Shown: positions 1 through 11,483, counted from the first letter of the stretch. The stretch: 64,000 nt of DNA from Isoetes taiwanensis (GCA_021234155.1 JAJEKV010000033.1:1690284-1754283); one strand, 5' to 3'. The notes: generated by a model not told the origin, from the sequence alone. Program-made: numbers and translations.

Positions 1-1480
1 TTTAACCGAAGAATGAGGCTCAAAATGGAAGTTTCCTTTCTTCTTGAATGTAAGTGCCTCTTTATCTTGTTCTCCTCATCCTTTAAAAGAGAAAGCTGCA
101 AGGAATGATATAGGCAGCCTTCCATATCATTGATTGCATGTTATATGCTAATGCAAAGAAGCAAATATCAGATTGCATATGAAGGTGAGCATAAAGGGTC
201 TTTTGAGAGTATCATGCATGAATAGCCCATTATTGGATTTAATTCTCCACAAAAGTAGAAACCCTGAATATTCTGACCAACTAACGAATAAGTAGATGTA
301 GACGCACAAAAATGATGTCCATCTGGCGTCTTGCTAATACAAAAACCAAGTACAACATACTGTCACTCAAATTGTACCTTGGGGTGTTCCATTGGGAGTC
401 TACTTCTTGGTGGCCAGCCCTACAGGACGAGGATGGAGAGTGGGACCACATATATCATCCGGCTGATGGGAGGGGTCTTACACCAAGTGTTTTCTCTAAA
501 CTGGCAAGCACAAGCAAACGAGTCCTCTTATTGCATTACGGGTCATCTATAACCAGGTGAGTTTTCGGTTTTGCTATTTTTTGCAGATATTTTAATTTCA
601 TAGTTTTGGAACCATGCGAATGGTAACACTGAATTACTTGCGTTGAAGAGTTGCTTTCAATATTTCCTGATGTGGTCTAGATCTGAGAATACTTTGCTGT
701 TGCCATCACTGGTGGTCACTTTTCAAGAATTGGTGTATTTCCAAGAGCCTACCTTTCTTGCCTGCTAGCTCTACAACCATCTGCCTTTACATCACAAAAT
801 TAGTGTCCTCTCCTAACCCACTAATGCATGTCAACACCTCGATTGCTTCTATTGCATTCTATCATCTTTTGGCTGGATTCTCAAAGCCTACAGAACACCC
901 TCATGTAGGCCTTGCCCATGGTATTGCAAAGAAACATATTGCAAAGAGACTGTCTACACCTATGCTATGCCGATGGAAAAGCAGCCAATACTTCCATATA
1001 TGATATACAAATTCTTTGATAAATTTGCATCTGCTTTCTTGTTTGACATTATGAGATGTTACATCCATTGTGCTCACTTTCGTCGCCTTCCTCCATAGCA
1101 GCAGGCTTTTAACTTTACACCAGAATGAAATATTAATTCTGGAAATCCATGCTAGCCTCTTTATCCGGGCCTCCAAGACTGACGAATCAGGTGCTGGAGC
1201 TTGGGTCTCGTTTGCGTGTGTTTATGGACCTTACTGCCATGTTAGCCTCTTGGAAAGATAATTGCAGTTGGGCAAGTACATATAATTGATGGACCCAATG
1301 GTGGCCACTTGTTAAGAGGCATCCGAACAACACATCAAGGATGTTTTATAAGGAGGAAATCTTATTCGTATACCACCTCCTGCACCACCAACTGTTCCTT
1401 GGGTTTAGGACCTGCAGATGGTCAATTCTTCACAGTAATGCGAAAACTCAATTAAACACCAATTAGAAACCTCTGGACAG
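1..1480. other. Spacer, no recognised gene
   Basis: Mixed-composition DNA with short open frames only, such as an 82-codon frame at 312-560 and an 81-codon frame at 758-1003 on the plus strand. None carries a motif I recognise and none extends into neighbouring sequence. I looked here on the minus strand for the missing C-terminal half of the glycosyltransferase pseudogene, in particular its PSPG box, and did not find it. Confidence 0.5.
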
Positions 1481-1687
1481 CTCTTTGTGCTACTGATAGA
1501 TATTGTCTTCGACATAATGATGGAATTTGAGGCCAGGTAAAGGAGTTGGTTTATTGAGTAAAGATTCTGAAAGCAATCTACTTGAGATGATCCCAGCTAT
1601 CAAGCTAGTATGTTGCACAATAGTTGGTGTAACATCATAACGCTCCTTCATATTGCAAGAACCAAAACCCTTCATTTACTTGACCTG

Positions 1688-2428
1688 ATACAAATCGTCA
1701 TGTTGGTCAAGATGTAACAGAGGACCTACTGGAATGTAGTTTTCACCAACTTCACTTCTCATAAAATCAAAGGTTTTAGGTTCCAAGTTGTAGAAGGAGT
1801 TAACAAGAATCCAAGATGCATCGTTGACTGTTGGAGCTCTATTAAGTATGGTTTCTATAAAGGCATGATCTGCTACACGATAATATATGGACAGATCTGT
1901 GGCATACAGTGGTCCTATGCCTTGAATGTAAGAAATGAGAGCATCTTCTGCACGAAAACTTCAAATTTTAGCACCAAAAAGCCTCGACCAAGCTCCAAGT
2001 TGCAGATCCGGACCAGAGTAATACCCTCTCTACTTTACACTTTGCGGCCACTTTTTGTGTAACATACATGAAACAGTCTGACAGAATAGGAGAGACTTTG
2101 GGAGTCAATTCTGCTACCAAATCCTCCAGTTGCTTTTGGAAGGATTCCTCCAGCATTGCATGAAAATAAGAGGCAAGCTGGCAAAAACATGATGATCAGA
2201 TCTGGTAGGAAGGGGGCGCCAATTGAATGCAAGAGGATGGAGGCGGATATCGTGCTCTGGTTTTGGAGACCACAAGGTCTTTATATTATGATGGATGCTC
2301 CCTATTGTTGCAACAGTGATGGTAAAGCCTTGACTTGCAAGATATTTGCAGAGATGCATCATTCCATTCATATTTCCCTAATTTGGGAACGGAAATGCAA
2401 GGATATGAACCTTGGATTTAGGCGCCAT
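1688..2428 (-). pseudogene. Family-1 UDP-glycosyltransferase pseudogene, N-terminal half
   Basis: Plant family-1 UGTs transfer sugar from UDP-sugar to small molecules in the cytosol. The ATG at 2428-2426 opens MAPKSKVHILAFPFP. The stretch GMMHLCKYLASQGFTIT then matches the N-terminal Rossmann region. After a frameshift near 2150 come PILSDCFMYVTQKVA and RVLLWSGSAT, the acceptor-domain strand. After a second shift near 1945 come GIGPLYATDLS, ASWILVNSFYNLEP and YIPVGPLL, the classic motifs before the interdomain linker. The frame stops at 1688. In the FPxQGHxxP motif a stop replaces Q and Asn replaces the catalytic His, so the copy is dead. About 245 codons remain of the usual 470-490, and the UDP-sugar-binding PSPG half is missing. 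The three frames read as one protein when aligned, so the family call is firm. Subfamily cannot be assigned. Confidence 0.85.
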
Positions 2429-2728
2429 TGCTGTTTAGCTATTCTGCTCGTCCTTCTCTACTGAACTCAACTCATATAAACTTGAAGAGTTGGCTGATTT
2501 TCGATTTGACACATTTCATTCTAATCCCTGTTTCTGTAGCTCTGGAGGCTGCAAGACGACGGCCAGGGTTGGAGGGATGCTGCTATCAACTATAATAATA
2601 AAGGGTCCAGTCGATTTGAAAATGAATATTTTATTGTAAATTGACGTGAAACTTCTACTTTTCTTCAAATCAAACTTTCTGCACATATATCATGAATCAT
2701 TAACATTGTGTAGATCATGTTGCCCTAT
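2429..2728. other. Spacer upstream of the UGT pseudogene
   Basis: This is the expected promoter side of the minus-strand glycosyltransferase remnant. I see no TATA box I would trust and no coding potential. Confidence 0.35.
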
Positions 2729-3500
2729 TCACCACATGATCCTCATTTCCAAGACCACGATGTCCGTTTGAGACGTACATGCCAAAGTAATCAACTCACT
2801 TGCATCTTGCTTTATGTTTGCCCCATCCCACATTATCAAGTATAGGAGCAATAAATTAAGTTCTTCTGAGGAGGACAACATTTCTAGAGGTACAAATGCT
2901 GCATCCAACAGTGCCATCATGGAAACTTGGTTACTTCCAGAAGTGCCATCATGGAACCTTGGCTACTTCCAGAAGCATCATCAGACTCAAGACTACCAAT
3001 CTCTAAAGGTAAGTTTCATCTTCATATAACCTCTAAAGTTTTTTTTTTGTAGCATCTTTTCTTCAAGCACAAGGAATACATCTGCCTCATATCTGCTAAA
3101 ACTTCAAAATATTTCGTAATAAGAGATGGCCTCAGCGTTTCCTCCTCTTCTAAACCTAGTCTCACAATCATGTTTCAGCCTCCTTTAGATAATCCAAGGT
3201 TTCCTCAAATACACCTCCTTCTGATGAATACATCTTATCACATCCAACTCTAAAAGGTACTCTTGCTTTTAAATGCATCATTCCCTTGTACTTCTGATAG
3301 ACCATTTCTCAGTTCATTAAAAGCATCTCTTCACTACCAAATATAGTCAAAATGTTCTTAGAAACAAGGACTTCCGTATTTCCAGCAACTGTTGCTTCCC
3401 ATTACATTAAGGATCAGATCTGTGAAAGCAAGCTCTCAATTAAAATAAAATACACGCCTTCTTCCACAAATCTTGGAAGATCAAAATTGCTTATATCCTC
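2729..3500 (-). pseudogene. Unrecognised degraded coding-like fragments
   Basis: Two minus-strand stretches look protein-like but are separated by stops. One (2920-2729) contains LNLLLLYLIMWDGANIKQ followed by DASELITLACTSQ. The other (about 3500-3170) contains RFVEEGVYFILIESLL, a stop, then KNILTIFGSEEMLLMN and GGVFEETLDYLKEAE. The alternation of short hydrophobic and acidic helices suggests an alpha-helical repeat protein such as an armadillo type, but this is a guess from texture and not a motif match. They lie upstream of the UGT remnant on the same strand and need not be related to it. Confidence 0.25.
2911..2974 (+). repeat. 32-bp tandem duplication
   Basis: Two adjacent 32-bp units, 2911-2942 and 2943-2974, differ at two positions. 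Each unit begins GTGCCATCATGGAA. Confidence 0.9.
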
Positions 3501-3550
3501 CAATGTGCAGTTCAAAGATTGAATTGGCATTCAAATTAATTCCAATGCAT

Positions 3551-5160
3551 AGCTCATGCTGCTGAGAACTAGCATATAATCCGATAATGCATTGCATGGT
3601 TCAATCTTGGAACTTCGTATATAAATCAGCAAGTTTAAGGCTTGCATATGTGACACCACAATCTTCTGAACTAAGAATCGCATAGTAATTATATTATGGT
3701 TAACAAGGACAATTTGAAAAGATGAGCACCGTATTTAAGCATATGAGGTGAGCAACTACTTTTTCATCAGTAAAAGGAGATGAAATATCAACAGAGGATG
3801 TCGTCCATTCCAGGCCAAGCACAACAAAACTGGATTGTACACTCCAGAATCTTCTAGACTATCTGAATTTCCCCACCATCTGCAGAAAAGACAATGTAGT
3901 TGTTTTCATGGTAAGAATGACATGTTCATCAATACTATGCCACAACATATTAAAAAGTAATATAGGATAATGGCAGTCTGAATGCATGTGGAGTCTAGTG
4001 AACATAAGCTTGGTAATCTTTGCTATGCTAAGCCATGTTTGTTTTGTAACGCACTTAAAATGGGGAACTAAACTTTTAATCTAACTCTTAATAATAATCG
4101 TATTGGTGAGCATCGTTGAACCCTGCTTACCAAGATGCTGCCATGGATGCCGGAATGTTTGTTGAATACTTGGTGTGGTAGCGCTGGTATGACCGCACCA
4201 CGAAGGAAGAGGGATACCAAATGCATGTAAGGGGTTGCTTTGGATGGGAATTCTCATGAGTCGATGATTTTGGAGTTACATATAAGTCTAGGTCCAGTGA
4301 AATATTTAATTGCAATCTGCATGATTTTCGAGTATATTATAGCTTTGCATCGGCCGTTTATCACTATAATCCAGCTTATAGATTACCGTCCATTGATTAA
4401 GAGTTCCTTGGTAGATTACGTGATGATTTTAAAGGATAGAGGAAGGCATAATACCCCTCGTGAAATATTGTTGGATCTAAGAGTATACATGAATTTTACC
4501 TGATGTAAGTTAACTTAATATCCAAAAGTTATCTGACTGGATATAAAACTTACATCCCCATTAAATTAATACACTCTTGGGAGGACCAATTTGATGTTGG
4601 AAAGATGGACGCAGTCTTTTGAATGATATAGGCCCTCATAGTGATTACCGAGCCCTCAGTAGTCTTGGACAATTTGATCTGAAGATTAAATTCATTGTAT
4701 ATAATTATAATTTGATGCACTCAATACATTTCCCTTTGGTGCTATTTTTGCCCAGAGTCTTGCACTCACCACCTCAATCAATAGAGCTGATTCCCTATAA
4801 AACGATCTTTTGCCTTTTTTTTGTCCATATACTCACTTTGTACGACGATAATGTGCAACACTTGAGGGATCCATAATGGCCTTTGTATTTCTATTTGGAA
4901 CATTGATTGATCTGCACATCGAATGATAGATAGTTGGTCAGCATTGCGCTCAACTATCAGGTGAACCTTTATTTTGTGTTAAACATGGAATAAAAAACAA
5001 TTAGTTACATATACGAAGTGTAATGGGAGAATAGTAGGGATCCTTCAATTTTGAACTTAAGGATTCTAGAATCTTCAAATGAAAGTTATATTGCAACCTA
5101 ATCTCAAATTTGTGGAACATATACCCAAAAGATAACATTTGATCATTATAATTTAGTAAT
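3551..5160. other. AT-rich spacer
   Basis: No recognised gene. The longest open frame (plus strand, 4240-4503, 87 codons) is hydrophobic and matches nothing I know. I treat it as chance. Confidence 0.4.
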
Positions 5161-5165
5161 ATCTG

Positions 5166-5315
5166 TAGGCAACCAACGGATATTAAAAATTACAAATAAT
5201 TATATAAAATAATGTGATAAGGTATTGAGATACATCAGTTATAAATACTATTACATCTCAATAATTTATAATGGTTGTCTATTAATAAATGACATAGTGA
5301 TTATAAATTTATAAT
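5166..5315. repeat. Nested inverted repeats, MITE-like stem-loop
   Basis: The outer arms TAGGCAACCA (5166-5175) and TGGTTGTCTA (5272-5281) pair at 9 of 10 positions. The inner arms TATTGAGAT (5223-5231) and ATCTCAATA (5255-5263) pair perfectly. A perfect 16-bp palindrome, ATTATAAATTTATAAT, follows at 5300-5315. The AT-rich filling and nested arms resemble a small miniature inverted-repeat element, but no target-site duplication is evident. Confidence 0.35.
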
Positions 5316-6445
5316 AGTGATTTAAAATTAAGATGGCCTAATTACTAAAAAATAATTATGTATCAATAACAATTAATTATGATAAGTATTAAGTTGTGTA
5401 ATATTAAGATACCATTTTTTTTCCCAGAATTAGGTAATAGATTTATGGTTAAAATCAATTTAGGAGAATGGATTGTCATTGTACAAATACGATGTCATTT
5501 TACTGTCCAGAATATTGTTAGAAACATGAGGCGCTCTGCAACAACAAACATGGGACGCTGTCAGTAAAATATGATACGCATAGATGTCCTTAACATATAC
5601 ATGGCAACCCTGGTTTATAACTAAAGTAATAAAAGATCAAAGAAACATGCTCATCATCTGGTCTGCATTATGAAAGTTACTGATTTACCTTATTTAGTTT
5701 AGAATTAAGCTAAGTGAAAGTGAATATACTTTCATATATAACTTACATATGGATGCATTTTGTGGGAGGTTATGGCACAGCCGTAGATGGGGAGCACATA
5801 TCCACCGCCATTATTTTTTTGACAAACGTAAAAGTCACTTAAGTCCCATTCAGCCCCATCCGCCAATCCTTTTATGCCACGTGGCATAGATTCTATTCTA
5901 GGAATAATGCTTCTAGCTTTGTTGTTATTTTTTTATTCTAACATTCCTAACCTTTACCTAGCATTCCATTTTACATTCCAATTTTCATTGACATTCTATC
6001 TGCTGGCATTGAAAACCAAGTGACATTGAAAACTTAGTGATTGGGCTACTATTTCAAAGGTTTATGTTTTAAAGTATGTAATAAGTTGAAACTATGCCAT
6101 ATCATCTGTATTCAAATTATCTTCAGGGGTATTATTAATATTTCATTTCGCATCCTGTTATAATATTTAAAGATCAATTGGAGATATTGGGACACCATTA
6201 TGTCCAACATTCATAATATGTAAAGTTTATGAATATTAAGGTGAAGATATTTTCCCTTATAGTTACAATACCTTCTGATGGTATAACTGTCATAAATTGA
6301 AACCTGTAAAGTATAGAAATCAACTTAGTTCATCAATATTAAGTAGATTTTCATAGTTATGATCCATAATATTCCATCATAGCTTCAACATTAGTATTAT
6401 TAATGGGTTATAATGGACTGTGTTTTTATACAGATATAATTGACT
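5316..6445. other. AT-rich spacer
   Basis: No gene or element boundary recognised. The longest open frame is 62 codons and has no motif. Confidence 0.4.
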
Positions 6446-6452
6446 ATGGATA

Positions 6453-6530
6453 CATATGGATACATACATTTATGATAACATATGGATACATACATTTATG
6501 TATGATAACATATGGATACAAACATTTATA
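6453..6530 (+). repeat. Short tandem repeat, about 26-30 bp x 3
   Basis: Three consecutive copies of a unit beginning CATATGGATACA start at 6453, 6479 and 6509. The second carries a 4-bp TGTA insertion and the third is shortened. Confidence 0.85.
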
Positions 6531-7103
6531 CATCGGCTTATAACAAGGTTTAAACTCCATCTTGGTCTCCCATTGTACAGGATATGAATAACTACCTGAA
6601 TAGATAACAAATGCAACCTTAGACCGCTAAATCATGTTAATTAATATATGGATTTTAACTTTTGAATGCTGCTGAGGTCCATAATCATACAAGTCACTAG
6701 ATTATTAATGGTAGTGCCTATTCTTAACTCATTGACTGTAGTTGGAATATAACTATTTTGTTAATCTATCTATTACATTAAGGATAATATTAGATAAATC
6801 AACTTGCCTTAGATTTGTGAACGGTACATCATATAGGATCTTAGAAACCACCGCTCAAAAGCGAGCTCAATTAGTTGTTGTAACATGAAACTTCATTGAT
6901 TAAGAATAATTCAATGGTTTGTACTACTTCACAGGGTACAAAAGATATCCACTTTCCTGTCAAACAAAATTGCAATAACATGTTTGCCTGCTCTTTCTTC
7001 TTAAAGTACATAGTCAATGGAGGAATGGGTGTTGGATTGGTACTTGTATAAACCCCTAAGAAGCCCTCGCTAACGCCGCGGTGGGCGGGTCAACCGTGAT
7101 GAT

Positions 7104-7381
7104 TCCAAGAAGATGAATGAGACGGAGTAGCGGTACCCCACCCATGATCAGGAACTCTTGGTAGTTGTGCGCGCCTTGCGCATTTGGAGATACTATCTTC
7201 TTGGTAGACGGTTCCAACTAGATACGGATCACCGTGAGTCTCCTCATGATCATCCACGCAGTTAATCTTTAACCTCCTACCAGAGGAGATGGCTGGAATT
7301 TTTGAGGAATATGACTTTGAGATCGCTCTACAAGCCCTCGCAGTTAATAATGTCGCGATGCCTTGTCCTCGACATCCATTG
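7104..7381 (+). pseudogene. Gypsy RNase H domain and linker (remnant)
   Basis: In one frame the sequence reads SKKMNETE, a stop, then RYPTHDQELLVVVRALRI and WRYYLLGRRFQLDTDH. This is the Ty3 RNase H core, with the catalytic Glu of QELL and the Asp of TDH visible. A shift then leads to QRRWLEFL at 7282-7303. In yet another frame come EEYDFEI and RHPL, which mark the usual end of RNase H just before integrase. A stop replaces the residue before RY. The domain is recognisable but not functional. Confidence 0.8.
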
Positions 7382-7529
7382 GTGACCCACACGATTGTAA
7401 TAATGCCATTTCCACACTCACCGCTGAGTTTAGAAGTAGATAGAGCAAACCCTGGGCCACCTTTAATCTTCTCAGAAGTATGGGCAAGGTTTGGCCAAGG
7501 AAGCAAGAACGATAAGGAGTGTGAAGCCT

Positions 7530-8240
7530 TCCTCGCCTATAAGAAGAAGGGCAACTTGCTTTATTGCAAGGATAAGTTGTGTGTCCCGTAAACTGGAGTC
7601 TGTAGAAGCTTATCCTCCATGACACACACAATAACAACCCAATAGCCGACATGGTTCATGAAGACCCACTTCAAAATTCACCTACTTTCTTTGGCCAGGA
7701 ATGAAGAAAGACATTGCTAGGCATAATCAAGCAGCCAAGGTGTCACAGACAAAGGCCTGACATTGAGAGTCCCGGAGCTGCCCGCTGATGCGCCTAACAC
7801 CACGCAGCGGTGACCATGGATTTTGGCAGTGGGCCTTCCACGACCCTCCGTGGATGATGTTAATGGTTGTGGCCTAATAAGTTATCAAAGATGGCTTTCA
7901 CTTTGCCGCGGCATACCACAGACATAAAGATTGGATACGTACCCTGCTCTTCGCAAAAGAGATTTTCGCATTGCACGATGCCACGAACCATAGTGTCCGA
8001 CAGACCAAATTTGTTATTGCATTCGAAGGATTTCACACTATTCAAACCAAGCTTGCTATGAGTAATCGCATATCATCCCTCGCATCTGGATGGGTACGGA
8101 GTTTTAATTAAACCGCATTATAGAGGATATGTTGCTAAGTTATGTCCGAGTAAAGCAATCCGGGCATCGATTATATTTATTTGGTGGAGCTCTTGCCTAT
8201 AATAGTATGAAATATGATTCTTCCAGATGTGCTCCGCCAT
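7530..8240 (+). pseudogene. Gypsy integrase, zinc-binding and core region (remnant)
   Basis: Integrase begins with KKKGNLLYCKDKLCVP (7540-7590). FLWPGMKKDIARHN (7683-7728) represents the end of the H2C2 zinc domain. VTMDF (7809-7825) and KLSKMAF (7876-7895) are followed by MPRTIVSDR (7979-8004), which holds the second catalytic Asp. IIEDMLLSYV (about 8112-8145) and ALAYNSM (8191-8211) are the conserved end of the core. The first catalytic Asp before KLSK is not seen. The YHPxTDGQ motif near 8070 is broken by an inserted CCTCGC-like string. Confidence 0.8.
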
Positions 8241-8559
8241 GGTTAATTACTACTTATCAATGCCTAACTCGACACGTGGGCACAACCTGGGCCAAGGTGG
8301 AAGTGTCACAGCCAGCTACTCCTCGATATGCAAGCCTTGGTTGAGGAAGTTCAGTGGCTATTTGTTGGCTGCATGTAGTCGCCAAAAGAGCATTGCCGAT
8401 GCATTACAAAACGCCATGGCTCCAGTTGAGACTCCTATTGGCCTCAAAATAAAGGCGTTGCCAAGCCAAACTAACAGGAAACTCAGAAGAAGTTGGGCAA
8501 CTCGTGATGGGCGTATTTACTGATTACGTAGAGCGCATTGGAGCCGCTGTGCATATCGA

Positions 8560-8768
8560 TTGATTTGGTTCGCCCGCTTGAAGATCCACAAGGTCTTTCA
8601 TGTGAGCCTTCTTGAAGAGGCACACTCGATCCGTAGGAGATGTTGGATACACCTAACTTCTCGAAATGACGGATGAGCAAGGGCCCATAAGCGTAATTGC
8701 TGACCTCGTGATCCTCCAATACTCTGGTCATATGGAAACACTTGCCCGCTGAGGACGCCGAATTTGGG
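8560..8768 (+). pseudogene. Integrase C-terminus and chromodomain (remnant)
   Basis: LKIHKVFHVSLLEE at 8578-8620 is the hallmark integrase C-terminal motif of chromoviruses. LVIWKHLPAEDAEFG at 8724-8768 follows in another frame and matches the chromodomain core (LVxWKxxPxEDATWE). Chromodomains direct integration toward heterochromatin. Their presence classes the element as a chromovirus, not an Athila- or Ogre-type gypsy. Confidence 0.7.
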
Positions 8769-8984
8769 TGTTGAAGATGGACCTTGACAAGACCTATCCG
8801 GATTTCATATGGAATGCCACCATCAACGATAGCGATCAACCCCGACGGGCTGTGGCTAATGAAGCATTTAGACGCCCTCGCGATATTACACGACGCCCGG
8901 ACGTGATATTAATATCGGGACTTTCCCCTCCCATGGCAATCAACCTGCCATGAACAGTGCCTCCGCCCACCGCCACTCCATACG

Positions 8985-9560
8985 GCGTGTGATGCCCGGG
9001 GAAGGACACGCGAGGTGTCATTCTACCAACTTCAATGACTCCCATATGCTGCTGCTGAATACATGTTAGCACAACATAAATCATATAATAACCACCACGG
9101 TGCTGGTAGCGCCATCTATCCGGCACACTAACGTAAAGAAGATGCATCGAACTTACAAGAGAAAACACCCCAAACCCCGTGTTCTCGCCCGACTGCGGAG
9201 GGATGAACTGACCGGCCTCAAGAGAATGCATGTGAGGTATAACCTCGCTGGGTTGGCATGTAGAACAGTTGGCTAGGGTAGTCCACTCCTGCGGCACACT
9301 TTGCGATAGTCGAATCATGCTATGGCATCATCAGAGCTCTCCTCGGAGACACCGTGCTCTAGGCCTCCAGTTGCATCTCCCCTCGGTCCGATGAGGCGTG
9401 TCAGGAGGAACTCCCCTTCCGTGATCACAAGCAAATGCCTCCATGGGTGAGCTAGAGGGTGCGGGATCCATCAAGATCACAATCCTGCACTGGACATACT
9501 TCCCCTAGATCCCAAGCACTGTGGATGCCCCATTCGCATAAAGTGTGCACATTTCCCTTG
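8985..9560 (+). repeat. LTR-like dispersed repeat, copy 1
   Basis: The block lies just 3' of chromovirus A. It shares ordered landmarks with 56410-56800 in the same orientation: AGGTGTCATTCTACC at 9014 here and near 56440 there, and later a GTCCACTCC segment followed by CGGCACACTTTGCG at about 9280 here and 56710-56750 there. Position after the chromodomain suggests a 3' LTR, but no polypurine tract or clean TG...CA ends can be fixed. A 160-codon minus-strand frame here (9318-8836) has no recognised motif and is probably incidental. Confidence 0.45.
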
Positions 9561-9779
9561 GTGTCTTGCCGTGCATCAGGCTTTTGTTTCTTTTAAGGCG
9601 CTGGTGATCAGTCAAGGGCTCCTCGAAGTTTGCGTGCAGGTCCGATCCACACGCGGCGAGGCATGCTGCTTATGCTCCTTACACTCAAAGATCAAACCAC
9701 CTCGCTACGAAGTGCCTCGATCTTCGAACTCAAAAGTATCAACTTATAATCGCTTGTAGAACAAGTATATAGATAGGAC

Positions 9780-10400
9780 TAACTCTAGGGTTCGACCATA
9801 TTCTGAAAGTTTCCATCATAAGTATTAATTTCTATCAAGTACTACTTTTAAAATTTGATTGCAATTCCACCTCAATATATATTCCACAACTTTACTATTG
9901 TAGAATTACATATCTTGGTTTTGCTAATAATTTATCTCATATATTCACTTAATTAGGAAACTCTTTATATCCTTCAAGTGTTAATATAATGATTTAATAT
10001 TGTTCTGAATCTAATATGGTTAATACAAGTACCTTTAACGTACATAAAAATGTTATTCTACTGACATATATTTTAATTATATATTTTGACTACTCATTAA
10101 TCATAGTACATTCAATGGATTTATATATTTAAGCAATTGTATGTCAGTATCATATATAGTAAACAAGTATGAACTGAGTGAAATAACAGAAAGGCTCATG
10201 ATATATGATTCAATGTTCTTTTATTAAGTTAACCATTGCTTTGCAACTTCTTTATCATGCATAAAGTTTATTTTATTTTGCATGTACCAAAAGATATGTT
10301 GTGACCATGTAAACAGTCCATAAGTTGAACATGTCATTACCCCTTGATGCTAATTATTCGAGTTTGTTAGAAAATTTAACTCGCCATCAAACAAAATTCC
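9780..10400. other. AT-rich spacer
   Basis: No coding potential or repeat boundary recognised. Confidence 0.45.
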
Positions 10401-10408
10401 TCCTGGGG

Positions 10409-11280
10409 TTATATTTTGGAAAGTCGCAATATCTTTGTACCGCATGTTTGAAAAGAATATTTTGTGTCTGCAGAAGGCCTTAGTGCACCATGTTTTTGTG
10501 TGCCAAATGAGAACTCCCATCTATTAGTCACCTTTAAGAGGGCTTGAATTTCTTCTGTCGCAGCTACAAAATCCAAACCTTTTGAACTCAATTCATCTAT
10601 GGTGGCATGAGCATTATTGAGGCCTGCATTCCCAAAATATTCTGCTAGAAGATTTGGTAACATGTTCCTATAGTTCAACATAATGGCTAGACCTGTGGAC
10701 TGGCTAGAAGGCAGCACCTTGCGCCGTATATAGCTACATACAATTTCAAACAAAGTGAAGCTGGAATCATGGCCATACTTGCAAGCAAAAAGGAAAAAAA
10801 AAAACAAGAAAATTTAACATTACCTGTAGCAGCCATATCAGATCATCACCAGCATGAAGCAATATAGCTGGAAGATTTGGCAACATGTTCCTACAGTTCA
10901 ACAGAATGGCAAGACTTGTAACCTGGGTAGAAGGCAAGCAAATACAACATTTTAAAATTCTAGAATACACTATCAGCATCAAATTTGTTAAGAAGTATAA
11001 GTGAAAGTATTAGCCTAGGATCTGGCTATTGTAAGTCGAAATACAGAACACATACTCTACGTAATTTTGTTTTACAGATTTAAAGGAACATAATGCTGAT
11101 CTAGTTCATAGATTATATCTAATAAGTAAACATACATTTCAATTGACATAATTTCAAAAGCACAAAACCTGTGGTGCTTGATTTTGTATGCTTTGATCAC
11201 CTTCTTGTGCATTGCATCCTTTGATATTGGAATTACCCCCTTCTTCGCGTACCTCTCGCGGTCATTGTCCATGGCTTACT
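10409..11280 (-). CDS. Exon-like segments of an unrecognised gene or gene fragment
   Basis: Read on the minus strand, three coding-like stretches lie between plausible splice sites. The first (11272-11160) reads MDNDRERYAKKGVIPISK and continues HKKVIKAYKIKHHRFC. The second follows a TTCTACCCAG acceptor near 10922. It reads VTSLAILLNCRNMLPNLP and HAGDDLIWLLQ and ends at a CTACAG/GTAATG donor near 10826. The third follows a pyrimidine tract and a TTGCAAG acceptor. It reads YGHDSSFTLFEIVCSYIR, then TGLAIMLNYRNMLPNLL, GNAGLNNAHATIDELSS and FVAATEEIQALLK before a possible AAAG/GTGACT donor. I do not recognise the protein. The second exon repeats about 18 residues of the third. It could be a live gene, a fragment or a pseudogene. 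Confidence 0.4.
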
Positions 11281-11433
11281 CTCATGATCTCAAGGCCAAG
11301 ACTTCCCCGCCTTGCTCTAAGATCTTTAGATTTCATTTGATTTCCAGCATGTATCCGGGATGTCACTTGTAGGCCGCATGTACCCGAGGAACCTATCAGC
11401 TTGAACATGCAAGCACAGCGTCTTATGGTGCCA

Positions 11434-11483
11434 TTCATCCTTAATTTAGAGCGCATCCTTCATCCTTAATTTAGGGCGCATCC
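11434..11483 (+). repeat. 25-bp tandem duplication
   Basis: Two adjacent copies of a 25-bp unit beginning TTCATCCTTAATTTAG differ by one base. Confidence 0.9.

Larger units (their letters stand above)
7065..8768 (+). mobile_element. Ty3/gypsy chromovirus A, 5'-truncated pol remnant
   Basis: The plus strand carries the 3' part of a Ty3/gypsy polyprotein in collinear order: RNase H, RNase H-integrase linker, zinc-binding and core integrase, integrase C-terminus and chromodomain. Gag, protease and reverse transcriptase are absent. AT-rich spacer begins immediately upstream of about 7065, so the element is truncated on its 5' side. Reading frames shift many times, often at short CpG-rich insertions, so nothing here could be expressed. 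An LTR-like block follows from about 8985. Family assignment is firm because five independent pol motifs appear in the right order. Confidence 0.85.

Noticed and set aside
1490-1675. C-terminal half of the glycosyltransferase
   Set aside because: The 61-codon minus-strand frame here lacks the PSPG box and other UGT C-terminal motifs.
4240-4503. 87-codon plus-strand frame as a gene
   Set aside because: No motif, no splice or promoter context, and length expected by chance in this amount of AT-rich DNA.
8836-9318. 160-codon minus-strand frame as a gene
   Set aside because: It lies in the LTR-like block whose relative at 56.4 kb does not preserve the frame, and no motif is present.
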